Part shown: positions 8,613 to 16,047 of the stretch, piece by piece
How the letters are laid out: each line of letters starts with the position of its first letter
How positions within the stretch are numbered: the first letter of the stretch is position 1
NCBI GenBank assembly: GCA_014729055.1
Contig: WJKO01000272.1
Location: forward strand, 1 to 19,357
Reading direction: 5' to 3'
Source of the DNA: Promethearchaeota archaeon
GTDB taxonomy: Archaea > Asgardarchaeota > Lokiarchaeia > Sigyniarchaeales > Promethearchaeaceae
DNA: 19,357 bases
Translations under genes and position numbers: made by a program
Notes under the pieces: model-generated
The model's database searches: none
Told to the model about the DNA's origin: nothing
What the model saw: the letters and a program-made list of their open reading frames with translations, nothing else

Positions 8613-8622
8613 TTATATTTTA
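8613..8622 (+). promoter_or_regulatory. TATA box for the first Roadblock gene
   Basis: TTATATTTTA is centred about 33 nt upstream of ATG 8650, predicting a start near 8643 and a very short leader. A weak AGGT (8639-8642) lies before the ATG. Confidence 0.45.
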
Positions 8623-8649
8623 AGTACATAACAAAAGTAGGTTCAAATA

Positions 8650-8934
8650 ATGATAGACGGTTCAAAAATTAAAGCTATTATAAAAAGATTCAGTAGTATG
8701 GAAGGGGTACGGGGAGTTATCGTTTGTGATGCGGAAGGTTTACCCATTCAAAGCGATTTAGACACAGAAACTACTGAGGCGACAGCGGCTTATATTACAT
8801 CGTTAATAGGCAGAGCTCAATCAATTTGTGATGCGTTGAAAGAGGGAGCATTAGCATTTGTCAGACTGGAAACTGAAAAAGGCGAAGTTATGATTGCACC
8901 CCAAGAAGGTTTGAATTTAATTGTTTTGAAATAA
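8650..8934 (+). CDS. Roadblock/LC7 domain protein
   Basis: The 94-residue protein is a single Roadblock/LC7 domain. An N-terminal helix (KIKAIIKRFSSMEGVRG) leads into the characteristic GVIVCDAEGLPIQSD hairpin, a long central helix (TAAYITSLIGRAQSICDAL), then strands with FVRLETEKGEVMIAP and a terminal NLIVL strand. The family dimerises. MglB-type members regulate Ras-like GTPases as activators, and other members serve as scaffolds in dynein or Ragulator. This copy lacks the C-terminal helix seen in the neighbouring paralogue and is near the minimal domain length. Binding to a small GTPase is the family expectation, not shown here. It has its own promoter and a T-rich end. Confidence 0.88.
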   Translation: MIDGSKIKAIIKRFSSMEGVRGVIVCDAEGLPIQSDLDTETTEATAAYITSLIGRAQSICDALKEGALAFVRLETEKGEVMIAPQEGLNLIVLK

Positions 8935-8945
8935 TTTCTTTTCTT
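8935..8945 (+). terminator. T-rich terminator after the first Roadblock gene
   Basis: TTTCTTTTCTT follows the stop codon directly, with a second T7 run at 9002-9008. Archaeal termination commonly needs only such U-tracts, so the two Roadblock genes may be transcribed separately. Confidence 0.45.
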
Positions 8946-9022
8946 AACTATAGACTACTATCTACAAGACCATATTTTCCTAACTAGATTTATTTTGCGA
9001 ATTTTTTTAAGTAAAGATAGCC

Positions 9023-9032
9023 AAAATATAAC
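9023..9032 (+). promoter_or_regulatory. TATA box for the second Roadblock gene
   Basis: AAAATATAAC is centred about 40 nt upstream of ATG 9068, predicting transcription from about 9053 and a leader near 15 nt. This supports independent expression of the second Roadblock gene. Confidence 0.45.
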
Positions 9033-9067
9033 AAAGAATAAAGAAAAATTCTATAAGTTGAGATTAA

Positions 9068-9418
9068 ATGTCTAAGGACGAATTAGAGCCCCGATTAGCA
9101 AAGATAATGAGCGATATTGCAGAAGTAGAGGGCATTATTGCACTCGATGCAGACGGGAAAACTATTACTGGTAAAACTATTAGTGAAGATATGGGTATAG
9201 ATAAAATCAGCAAAACTGCGTCAACATTATTAGAAAATGTGAATTCCTTTGGAGCGGCAATTGAAAAAGGCAAAGCAACAGAAGTAACCGTTGCTTTAAA
9301 TGATGGGTTCGCCGTAGTTGTTGCTGGATCTGATTTTTCTGTTGTTGCATTTGTAGATTCTGATTCAAAATCGCAATTAGCGTTATTAGCTCGAACAATA
9401 AAAAATTTAATTAGTTAA
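9068..9418 (+). CDS. Roadblock/LC7 domain protein, second paralogue
   Basis: The 116-residue protein has the Roadblock/LC7 layout: helix (ELEPRLAKIMSDIAEVEG), strand-turn-strand (IIALDADGKTITGKT), central helix (DKISKTASTLLENVNSFGAAI), strands ATEVTVALNDGFAVVVAGSDFSVVAFV, and a final helix (SQLALLARTIKNLIS). That last helix, absent from the upstream copy, is typical of MglB-like members. The two proteins are only distantly alike, so this is not a recent duplication; they could form a heterodimer. The likely partner is a small GTPase, and one P-loop GTPase gene lies about 4.5 kb away. The gene ends 27 bp before the convergent hdrA stop. Confidence 0.85.
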   Translation: MSKDELEPRLAKIMSDIAEVEGIIALDADGKTITGKTISEDMGIDKISKTASTLLENVNSFGAAIEKGKATEVTVALNDGFAVVVAGSDFSVVAFVDSDSKSQLALLARTIKNLIS

Positions 9419-9423
9419 AAGGC

Positions 9424-9455
9424 TTTTCTTTCTTTTATTTTCTTGTTATTTTTTG
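9424..9455 (+). terminator. T-rich terminator after the second Roadblock gene
   Basis: Several T-runs (TTTTCTTTC, TTTTATTTTC, ATTTTTT) follow stop 9416-9418 on the plus strand. They overlap the last codons of convergent hdrA. They would end plus-strand transcripts before they run far antisense into hdrA. Confidence 0.5.
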
Positions 9456-11755
9456 GCGAGTTCTTTAGAAAAAGAGTCAATAATTTCAGCAAACTTCTTT
9501 CCTTCCGCCGCAGATACACTTTCTAACTTGACTCTATCTAAATCTATGTCAAGTTCATTTAAAATTTCTATAATGGACTCAAAACGATCCTTTGTTTTCT
9601 TGAAACCTGTTTTATAATGACAATCTTGCTCATAACAACCAGCGATTAATACCCCATCTGCACCAGAGAGTAATGCTTTAACAACCCAAGCAGGATTGAC
9701 CATTGCAGAACACATTACATGGATAACGCGTGCATTTGTAGGATATTGTATCTTGCTCGTTCCCGCCAGATCTGCTCCCGAATAAGAACACCAATTACAG
9801 AGAAAGGCTATAATCATGGGTTTCTGAGACTTGGTACTCATAAACGAGTGTATTTGGGCGTTAATTTGCTGATTAGAAAATCCAGGTATATATAAAGCTC
9901 CCGAAGGACACATTGCTGTACATGCACCACAACCCGTACAATTGGCAGAATTCAGTGTAATTTTTTTATCCTCAATTTTTATTGCTTGAAAATCACAGAC
10001 ATCCAAACATAATCTGCAAAGATCACACTTACTTTCGTCTAATTGCGCTTTGACAACATCAATCTCTAATTCGTCCTTATTGAGTATTGAAATAATTTTA
10101 GCGGCAGCGCTTTCTGCTTGAGTTATCGACTGCGGTATATCCTTAGGACCTTGAATACATCCAGCAAGATAGACCCCTTTTAGAGTAGATTGTGACGGAC
10201 GAATCTTCAAATGGCTCTCCAATAGAAAACCATATTGATCTTTTGAGACATTTAAAATCTTGGCAAGCGTGTCAGTCCCCTCGGGAGGATCTTGACCCGT
10301 GGCTAACACGACCAGATCACATTCTCTCTCAACCATTTCATGCTCAAGCGTATTCTCTGCGAGTATTTTAACCGGACTGTTCTTATTTGAGGGTTGCACC
10401 ATAGACAGAGCACCTTTTACAAATTTAATACCATAATCTTCACGAGCCCTATTATAAAATTCCTCCCCGCCTTTCGTATTTGCTCGAATATCATTATAAT
10501 ATATTGTAATATTAACTTCAGGAGTTCTCTCTTTTATTAGTATTGCGTGTTTTATGGAATATAAACAGCAGACGCCCGAACAATATTCTCGGTTTATGTT
10601 CTTATTACGCGAACCGACACATAAGGCGAACGCTATTTCTTTTGGTGCTAAACCAGTTGATGGAACTACTACTTTTCCTTTGGTAGGACCATCGGGATTA
10701 AGCATTCGTTCCATTTCTAGTGCAGTGATTACATCGGGATTATCATCATAACTATACTCTCTCAATCCCGTTGGATCAAAGTCTTTGAATCCAGTTGCTA
10801 CAATTATCGCGCCTATATCAAAGACTCGCATTTTTTCCGTATCTTCATAGATTATTGCTTCACGATCACATGCAATTTCGCATGCTCCACAACCCGTACA
10901 ATAATCTTGATCAATGACAGGAATTAGAGGTACTGCTTGAGGAAATTTTACATCAATCGCTTTTATTGGAAAAAATCGTCCAGGGATTTCCACTGGACAT
11001 GCATCAGCGCAAATATCAAAACAACCCACACATTTCTCTTCGTCTACGTATTTCGGCTTGCTTTTCACTTTTACCTTAAAATTACCTATAAATCCATCAA
11101 CATCCACTACTTCAGAAAGCGTCAAAAGCGTAATATTTGGATGATCATTGACTTCTTTCATTATAGGACCTAAAATGCATATTGAACAATCCAAAGTGGG
11201 AAACGTCTTATCAAATAATGCCATATGTCCCCCTACTGTTGATTCTCTTTCGACCAATATTACTTCAAAACCAGCATCTGCAATAGACAACGATGCATGG
11301 ATCCCAGCAATTCCACCGCCGATTACAAGTGCTCTTTGTGTTACCGGGACTTTTGCCCTCACTGTTGGTTCTACTAATTTTACATATTCAACCATAGCTT
11401 CTATCTGTTCTATCGCTTTCTGTGTTGCCAATTTAGTTTCATATCGATGTACCCAAGAATTCTGCTCGCGAATATTTGCAAATACGACAAGATCTTTGTG
11501 AATACCAATCTCTTCTAAAGCATCTCTAAACATTGACCCATGAAGTTTGAATGTACAAGCTGCTATTACTACTCGATCAATGTTTTCTTCTTGGATGGTC
11601 TCTTGTAGAGTCTTAATTCCACTATCAGAACAAAGATAACTATCATCCAAGACCACGATATCATCTTTTGTCTTAAAATGTTCCATAATTTTTTCGATAT
11701 CCAAAACTGCGGCAATATTAAATCCACAATGGCAAACGAATAATCCTATTTTCAT
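9446..11755 (-). CDS. hdrA: Heterodisulfide reductase subunit A fused to MvhD
   Basis: With ATG 11755 the protein has 769 residues. A TTG at 11791 would add 12, but known HdrA proteins begin at this MKIGLFVCHCG motif and GGAG precedes the ATG. Order: N-terminal Cys domain (CHCGFNI; SYLCSDSG; AACTFKLH), FAD-binding GGGIAG near 146-151, the HdrA DCSICILGP segment, ferredoxin clusters CVGCFDICADACP and CTGCGACEIACD, the rest of the flavin fold, two more clusters (CDLCRLCLDVC, CTGCGACTAMC), then an MvhD domain (646-769: FLCNWCSYSGAD, RVIHVMCSAMV, GVLIAGCYEQDCHY). HdrA performs flavin-based electron bifurcation; MvhD links it to hydrogenase or formate dehydrogenase. Partners HdrBC and MvhAG are not adjacent, so the electron donor and acceptor are not shown here. 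Confidence 0.93.
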   Translation of the reverse strand: MKIGLFVCHCGFNIAAVLDIEKIMEHFKTKDDIVVLDDSYLCSDSGIKTLQETIQEENIDRVVIAACTFKLHGSMFRDALEEIGIHKDLVVFANIREQNSWVHRYETKLATQKAIEQIEAMVEYVKLVEPTVRAKVPVTQRALVIGGGIAGIHASLSIADAGFEVILVERESTVGGHMALFDKTFPTLDCSICILGPIMKEVNDHPNITLLTLSEVVDVDGFIGNFKVKVKSKPKYVDEEKCVGCFDICADACPVEIPGRFFPIKAIDVKFPQAVPLIPVIDQDYCTGCGACEIACDREAIIYEDTEKMRVFDIGAIIVATGFKDFDPTGLREYSYDDNPDVITALEMERMLNPDGPTKGKVVVPSTGLAPKEIAFALCVGSRNKNINREYCSGVCCLYSIKHAILIKERTPEVNITIYYNDIRANTKGGEEFYNRAREDYGIKFVKGALSMVQPSNKNSPVKILAENTLEHEMVERECDLVVLATGQDPPEGTDTLAKILNVSKDQYGFLLESHLKIRPSQSTLKGVYLAGCIQGPKDIPQSITQAESAAAKIISILNKDELEIDVVKAQLDESKCDLCRLCLDVCDFQAIKIEDKKITLNSANCTGCGACTAMCPSGALYIPGFSNQQINAQIHSFMSTKSQKPMIIAFLCNWCSYSGADLAGTSKIQYPTNARVIHVMCSAMVNPAWVVKALLSGADGVLIAGCYEQDCHYKTGFKKTKDRFESIIEILNELDIDLDRVKLESVSAAEGKKFAEIIDSFSKELAKK

Positions 11756-11812
11756 GTCCAAAATACTCTCCAAATTCCTCCGAAAGATCAAATAATAGAA
11801 ATGTGAAAGACT

Positions 11813-11827
11813 TAGGTTTTATACCTA
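11813..11827 (-). promoter_or_regulatory. hdrA TATA box inside a short palindrome
   Basis: TATAAAA (minus, 11817-11823) predicts transcription from about 11794 and a 39-nt leader before ATG 11755. The box sits in an inverted repeat with 5-bp arms TAGGT and ACCTA and a 5-nt centre, a layout that would let a repressor block TBP. The palindrome is short enough to be chance. The rest of the gap to 11962 is AT-rich with nothing else recognised. Confidence 0.45.
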
Positions 11828-11962
11828 TATGACTATTATTAAAAATTGAATTTATTTCCTTTATGTAATTTAACTTTATATTTTTCCCAAAAATGAAGAA
11901 ATACATAAAAATTGAATTTGATTAAATGTTAAATTATTGCTTTTGATACTGATATTGAATTA

Positions 11963-13057
11963 TTACCATGTAATCATCTTTTTTGTTTTCCAAGTCAGCC
12001 CATCGCTAAAAACAGTAACGTGTTCCCATCTATTTTTTAAAGCATGATCATTATCCAAGTATATTGTGATTAATTTGGCTCCAATTTGTATAATTTTTTT
12101 TCCTACTTCAACTGGTTCTTTGACATTTGTCCCACTTCCATAACCACGACGTCCTGTTTTTCGGCCATATCCGTAAACAATACCATCAATTTCTCCGTAA
12201 TAATCATTTACATGATCGTGTCCAACAAAGCATCCTTTTATAACACGTAATTTCTTAAACATAGTATGAATTCGCCCATCTTCTTTCTCATAACAAACAC
12301 TTTCTCTCTTTATTCCGTGTGCGATCTTCCTATCCCAGATTCGCTTATAAGCTAAATTAGGGACGTGGTAGAAAGCCAAACTGGGAATTTGATTTTCTTG
12401 TTTACTGACTTGATCTTGCATCCACTGAACAATAACATTAGGCAATGAATACCATCTTCTTGAATTCAATATAAATATATTCCATGCTATTGCTGTGTTA
12501 TGAGTATTCTGAACTTTAAACAAGAAGTTTCCCCCATAGAATCCGTCAAACTTTTGCCAAGAAACGACTCGTTGCATTGGATCGAAGAATGCTACTTTCT
12601 CTATTTGATCTTGGTTATTATTGTTCCTAATTTTTTCTTCAAAGAATTTATGTGTTTTTATATAATAGCAATTGGGTAAATCTTCCAAAAATTGCTCAAT
12701 TTTGTTGAATTTGCGGAAAAAGTCTCGCTTTCTGAAGTTTTCACAATCATGATTCCCCCAAGCAAATGTCCACGGACAATAGGATCCTATATACCGATCA
12801 AATGCGGACATAATTCTTTTTATTCTCCGAATCCCTCTATTGCCAAACATATCGCCTGTATTAATAACGAAATCAACGTGTGATTTCTCGCAAAATTTCC
12901 TAAGCTCCTTTAGTTCCTTTTTATCTCGGAAATTCATTCCATGATAATGCATATCTGTTACTTGCAGAATTTTAAACGTTTCTTTCTTCGGAAATATAAG
13001 AAAAGAATCTAAAGATGTATCGCCGTTATGTTTTCGGACGATTGTAATATTTTTCAT
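11963..13057 (-). CDS. Calcineurin-like metallophosphoesterase (Dcr2/PAP28-like)
   Basis: The 364-residue protein contains the full metallophosphoesterase signature: VTDMHYH (Asp35, His37), NTGDMFG (Asp69), WGNHDCE (Asn102, His103), FYHVP (His231) and GHDHVND (His280, His282). These residues bind two metal ions and cleave phosphomono- or diesters. The GHDHVNDYYGEIDGI segment and the Tyr/Gly-rich stretch after it resemble the Dcr2/purple-acid-phosphatase-28 branch. There is no signal peptide, so it probably acts in the cytoplasm. ATG 13057 is preceded by AGGTAA about 4 nt upstream. It is 27 bp downstream of the seven-helix protein and likely in its operon. The substrate is unknown. Confidence 0.85.
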   Translation of the reverse strand: MKNITIVRKHNGDTSLDSFLIFPKKETFKILQVTDMHYHGMNFRDKKELKELRKFCEKSHVDFVINTGDMFGNRGIRRIKRIMSAFDRYIGSYCPWTFAWGNHDCENFRKRDFFRKFNKIEQFLEDLPNCYYIKTHKFFEEKIRNNNNQDQIEKVAFFDPMQRVVSWQKFDGFYGGNFLFKVQNTHNTAIAWNIFILNSRRWYSLPNVIVQWMQDQVSKQENQIPSLAFYHVPNLAYKRIWDRKIAHGIKRESVCYEKEDGRIHTMFKKLRVIKGCFVGHDHVNDYYGEIDGIVYGYGRKTGRRGYGSGTNVKEPVEVGKKIIQIGAKLITIYLDNDHALKNRWEHVTVFSDGLTWKTKKMITW

Positions 13058-13084
13058 TATTTTATTACCTGAATTCTCGGATCC

Positions 13085-13849
13085 TTAAAATAGACTTGAG
13101 AACATCTGCCGGAAACCCATGGTTAGTGTAAACATTCCGACAAACAAACAAATAGGTGCCACTATACTGGTAATCCAAACGGGCAAAGGTGTTCCTCCCA
13201 CTAAATTGACGATATAAGTTGATTCGGGTAGATCGGCAACAACTGATGTGACGAATATTGCCATGCCTATTGCAACGATGAAACAACTCTTCCTTAACAC
13301 TCCCGTATTTTGAAGCCCCATCTGTGCGTATAAAACAACCGGAAAAATTGCAGCTATGAAAAAACCAATTGCGGAAATAGCAGTAGTTATTATATGCGGA
13401 CCATCTTCTGGAATATAGTTTAATATTGAGACGATACCTTCTATTATTGAGGAGATTGTCAATATATACTTGTATTTACCTTTAAAGACATATTTTTCGG
13501 AAACAAAATAGAAGGTTGCAATTCCAAACCAAGCAATTGCATAATATAAGATTCTCAAAGTATAATTAATGCCAGCAATCTGGTCTCCAGCAATCCATGC
13601 ATCGGATATATCCGTTCGGTTTTCATATCCAGCAACTATATATTTTCTAATATTTTCTAAAATCCTGGCAATTCCATATGTGAATGCGAATACTGCGAGT
13701 CCCGTTGTAAACTTCTTTGAAACCGGATTTTCTTTCATTCTTTTAATAAAGATAAATCCTAAAATAATAACAATTACACAACCTATCCACCAAAGGGTTT
13801 GCTCCATTAACCAAATAAACTCATTCATCTCTTGTAAAATCAATTCCAT
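13085..13849 (-). CDS. Seven-helix integral membrane protein, unrecognised family
   Basis: The 254-residue protein has seven hydrophobic segments at about 18-36, 47-63, 93-117, 127-145, 152-175, 187-206 and 224-246, with short charged loops. The N-terminus is probably outside and the tail inside, by the positive residues (FIKRMKE after helix 1). The extended loop between helices 2 and 3 (64-92) is polar and acidic. No catalytic or kinase domain follows, and I do not recognise a family; a receptor-like or MASE-like sensor is only a shape-based guess. GAGGGG lies 2-4 nt before ATG 13849. It sits between a GTPase (28 bp) and a phosphoesterase (27 bp), suggesting a joint function. Confidence 0.78.
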   Translation of the reverse strand: MELILQEMNEFIWLMEQTLWWIGCVIVIILGFIFIKRMKENPVSKKFTTGLAVFAFTYGIARILENIRKYIVAGYENRTDISDAWIAGDQIAGINYTLRILYYAIAWFGIATFYFVSEKYVFKGKYKYILTISSIIEGIVSILNYIPEDGPHIITTAISAIGFFIAAIFPVVLYAQMGLQNTGVLRKSCFIVAIGMAIFVTSVVADLPESTYIVNLVGGTPLPVWITSIVAPICLFVGMFTLTMGFRQMFSSLF

Positions 13850-13877
13850 GTCCCCTCTTAACTTTTTATTTTGTATT

Positions 13878-14522
13878 TTATTTTGTAATATTTAAAAACA
13901 TTCTTGATATATTCTCATTATGACGCCTATATCCATCAATTAATTCTGCACAAGTAAAAAATGTATCTTTTACCTTAATATTTCTTTTTAAAAAGTATTC
14001 CTCGACTTGATCAATAATTGCCTTGAATTTTATTTCATCGGATGCTGACTCCATTTCCTGCGGATTTTCAACTTCATGTAAATCAACTTTATTAAAACAT
14101 AGGTAAATTTCATCCGGAAAATGCCGTATTTTGTCAAAAAATTTGAATTGCCTTTTTAGAACACGCCCAAGGGAAAAAACCACAATTATTTCTTGAGAAA
14201 TTCTGCTTATAGTAATTATCCCCAATCTGACAACTGCTTCATATCTATCTCCACCAGGGGCGAAAATTTGATAATTCTTATTTTTTTGGAGATCCTTAAA
14301 GCCTACGCGATTAGGGTGAATGGTTTTCGTTTCCTTTTCAGTCACACCGCGTTCCTTATCTATGGTCGATTCGCCGGAAAAGTCAACAATCGCAATATCA
14401 ATGGATCTTCCATTACAAATCTCAGCAAATCTTGCTTTCTCTGTGTTTACATAATAGAGGAACATCCTGAGAATGGAAGTTTTTCCAACACTAACATCGC
14501 CGAGTAATCCTATATTTGTCAC
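13878..14522 (-). CDS. P-loop small GTPase, COG2229/CvnD-like
   Basis: The 214-residue protein begins with GTG 14522; the frame has a stop shortly upstream and no ATG alternative before the P-loop. G1 is GDVSVGKT (8-15), Thr61 or Thr66 in GVTEKETKT may supply the switch I threonine, and G4 is NKVD (144-147); TCAE near the end may be G5. The G3 region reads FAPGGDRY (87-94). The Asp of the usual DxxG is Phe87 and the catalytic Gln is Gly91, as in the FGTPGQERF-type GTPases of COG2229 that also lack this Asp. A polar stretch of some 40 residues precedes G3, longer than in Ras. COG2229 GTPases in bacteria pair with Roadblock proteins. It is the first gene of a tight trio. Confidence 0.82.
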   Translation of the reverse strand: MTNIGLLGDVSVGKTSILRMFLYYVNTEKARFAEICNGRSIDIAIVDFSGESTIDKERGVTEKETKTIHPNRVGFKDLQKNKNYQIFAPGGDRYEAVVRLGIITISRISQEIIVVFSLGRVLKRQFKFFDKIRHFPDEIYLCFNKVDLHEVENPQEMESASDEIKFKAIIDQVEEYFLKRNIKVKDTFFTCAELIDGYRRHNENISRMFLNITK

Positions 14523-14627
14523 GTTTAATCAACTAATTGTTTAACATTTTTTCTATGTTGATGCAGGTTTTTTCTTGAATTGAAGTTCTTTACTGAAATT
14601 AATTTTGTTACATAGATTTACCAGAAT

Positions 14628-15476
14628 TTATTTTATTGAATTTATTTCGTTTAAAAACACCTTAAGATGTTCTTTAACCTTAGATGGATCCTCATTTGGT
14701 GAAAAATGAGCGGTTTCATCTATCTGTACTAATCTACTATTAGGAATTTCAGTATTCATTTTTTCAGCCAATTGAATTGGTGTTACGAAACTATCCTTTG
14801 CTCCATGGAGTAATAGCGTAGGAACATCTATTGACTTGAGCCGATCTATTTCCTTAAAACTGGATAACGAAAATGCAGCCCGAATAACTGCTGCTTTATT
14901 CATTTTTTTTACATCAACCACGTACTTCTGATATGGCTTTGATTTTCCTCTTTTCGCCCATGCCAACTTCCAACCTTGACTTAAGACGAATCTAAATAAT
15001 GGAGTAATTGGATATGATATAAGTAACCCGATAATGAAGAAAAAGAGCCGAATAACATAAAATAAAGTGCCTATTCCGTATCCTAAAGGTATTTGTCCGC
15101 CTGTATTCCATAAACCCAGAGCAACCACTTTCTCAGGATATTTATGATAAAACGCTTGAGCCGTTAAACCACCCATACTATGACCCAAGATTATGGCTCT
15201 AGAAATATCCAATTCTTCAAATAGTGCATGTATATCTTCTGCAAGGACATCAATTTTCGTGTCCTTTGAATATTCGGAATTTCCATGCCCTCGAAGTTCT
15301 GGTATGATTAAAAAATATCCTAAATCCGCAATATCGAGGAATTCTTCCCAAAATTTGGAATTACACAGCCATCCATGAATCATTATTATAGGCTGATCAT
15401 CCTTATTGCCTACGGTATGGTAGTAGAGTGAGATATCTTTGTCAAGTTTCTTGTCATGAACTTTAAAATATGCCAT
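14628..15476 (-). CDS. Alpha/beta hydrolase
   Basis: The 282-residue single-domain protein has the oxyanion motif HGW (34-36), nucleophile elbow GHSMGG (Ser100), the acid Asp228 in LLLHGAKDSF and the base His257 in DETAHFSPNEDP. Thus the Ser-Asp-His triad is complete. LRGHGNSEYS (61-70) is the usual loop before the elbow. Residues 138-168 form an unusually hydrophobic lid (FFFIIGLLISYP), suggesting lipid-like substrates or membrane contact. No signal peptide. The family covers esterases, lipases, haloperoxidases and C-C hydrolases, so the reaction is not fixed. The start codon lies inside a 15-bp tandem duplication and inverted repeat. The gap to the next gene downstream, the GTPase, is 105 bp. 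Confidence 0.87.
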   Translation of the reverse strand: MAYFKVHDKKLDKDISLYYHTVGNKDDQPIIMIHGWLCNSKFWEEFLDIADLGYFLIIPELRGHGNSEYSKDTKIDVLAEDIHALFEELDISRAIILGHSMGGLTAQAFYHKYPEKVVALGLWNTGGQIPLGYGIGTLFYVIRLFFFIIGLLISYPITPLFRFVLSQGWKLAWAKRGKSKPYQKYVVDVKKMNKAAVIRAAFSLSSFKEIDRLKSIDVPTLLLHGAKDSFVTPIQLAEKMNTEIPNSRLVQIDETAHFSPNEDPSKVKEHLKVFLNEINSIK

Positions 15477-15501
15477 AATTTATTATGGCATAATTTATTA
15501 T
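15470..15501 (-). repeat. 15-bp tandem duplication and inverted repeat over the hydrolase start codon
   Basis: On the minus strand ATAATAAATTATG occurs twice, 15 bp apart (15489-15501 and 15474-15486). The second copy carries the hydrolase ATG (15476); the first makes an in-frame ATG CCA TAA TAA mini-ORF ending 6 nt before it. The junction also makes a perfect inverted repeat with 10-bp arms ATGCCATAAT and ATTATGGCAT around 2 nt (15470-15491). A TATA-like TATAATAAAT lies around 15493-15502. Confidence 0.75.
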
Positions 15502-15557
15502 AATTTATTATTATTTTTTTTATTATTATTATTTTTTTATTATTATTATTATTATTT
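15491..15557. repeat. AT-only low-complexity tract with ATT triplet repeats
   Basis: The interval holds only A and T until base 15558. It consists of two taatttatta decamers (15491-15510), then runs of TTA/ATT triplets broken by T7-T8 stretches. It separates the small membrane-protein gene from the hydrolase gene. It likely arose by slippage and would melt easily at the hydrolase promoter. Confidence 0.75.
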
Positions 15558-15563
15558 GAAAAT

Positions 15564-15911
15564 TTAATCGACTAAACCGCCAGCGCCGTCAATAACTCCT
15601 CCCACGCCAACAAATATCGATGCAATACCAAGCGCCAAAGCATATACAACGTCTGCTATGATGAAGAAAAATACGATTACACCAATTATTCCACCAATAA
15701 TGCTAATCAATTTAGACCACCAAGCTTCTAAGAACTTTGAAATGATACTACCAATTATTCCTAACAAGGCAACGATACCAGTTACAATGAGACTGCCAAT
15801 AGTCATTCCTAAGTTTTCAGAATCCGAGATAGCCAGAATCACAAATATGATCATAATGGCTGACGCAATATCTTCCATAGCAAATCCAGTCGTCCCTACT
15901 TTTGAGACCAT
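15564..15911 (-). CDS. Small membrane protein, unrecognised
   Basis: The 115-residue protein is almost wholly hydrophobic, with probable membrane segments near 10-28, 34-58, 66-88 and 88-106. It is rich in Ile, Gly and Val. One positively charged loop, FLEAWWSKL, divides the halves, and the end is Gly-rich and acidic (VIDGAGGLVD). No motif identifies a function. AGGAGCG lies 7 nt upstream of ATG 15911, a good ribosome site, which together with codon-like composition supports a real gene. It stands apart from the hydrolase by the AT tract, so co-transcription is doubtful. Confidence 0.72.
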   Translation of the reverse strand: MVSKVGTTGFAMEDIASAIMIIFVILAISDSENLGMTIGSLIVTGIVALLGIIGSIISKFLEAWWSKLISIIGGIIGVIVFFFIIADVVYALALGIASIFVGVGGVIDGAGGLVD

Positions 15912-16047
15912 TTATTTTCGCTCCTATATAGATATGTATTTTGTTGATATTGATATGGTTTTCTCTTTTACATTAAATAATCTTTTCGTTCAAAGTTCTG
16001 TAAATTTTCGCCATCTATAATGAGTATCTTTAATTCTATTAATTAGT

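Noticed and set aside
11756..11791. Upstream TTG start for hdrA
   Set aside because: Family members begin at the MKIGxFVCHCG motif, and the GGAG site fits ATG 11755. A leaderless TTG cannot be fully excluded.
15491..15557. Terminator for a minus-strand gene
   Set aside because: On the minus strand the tract is A-rich, giving no U-run in the transcript.
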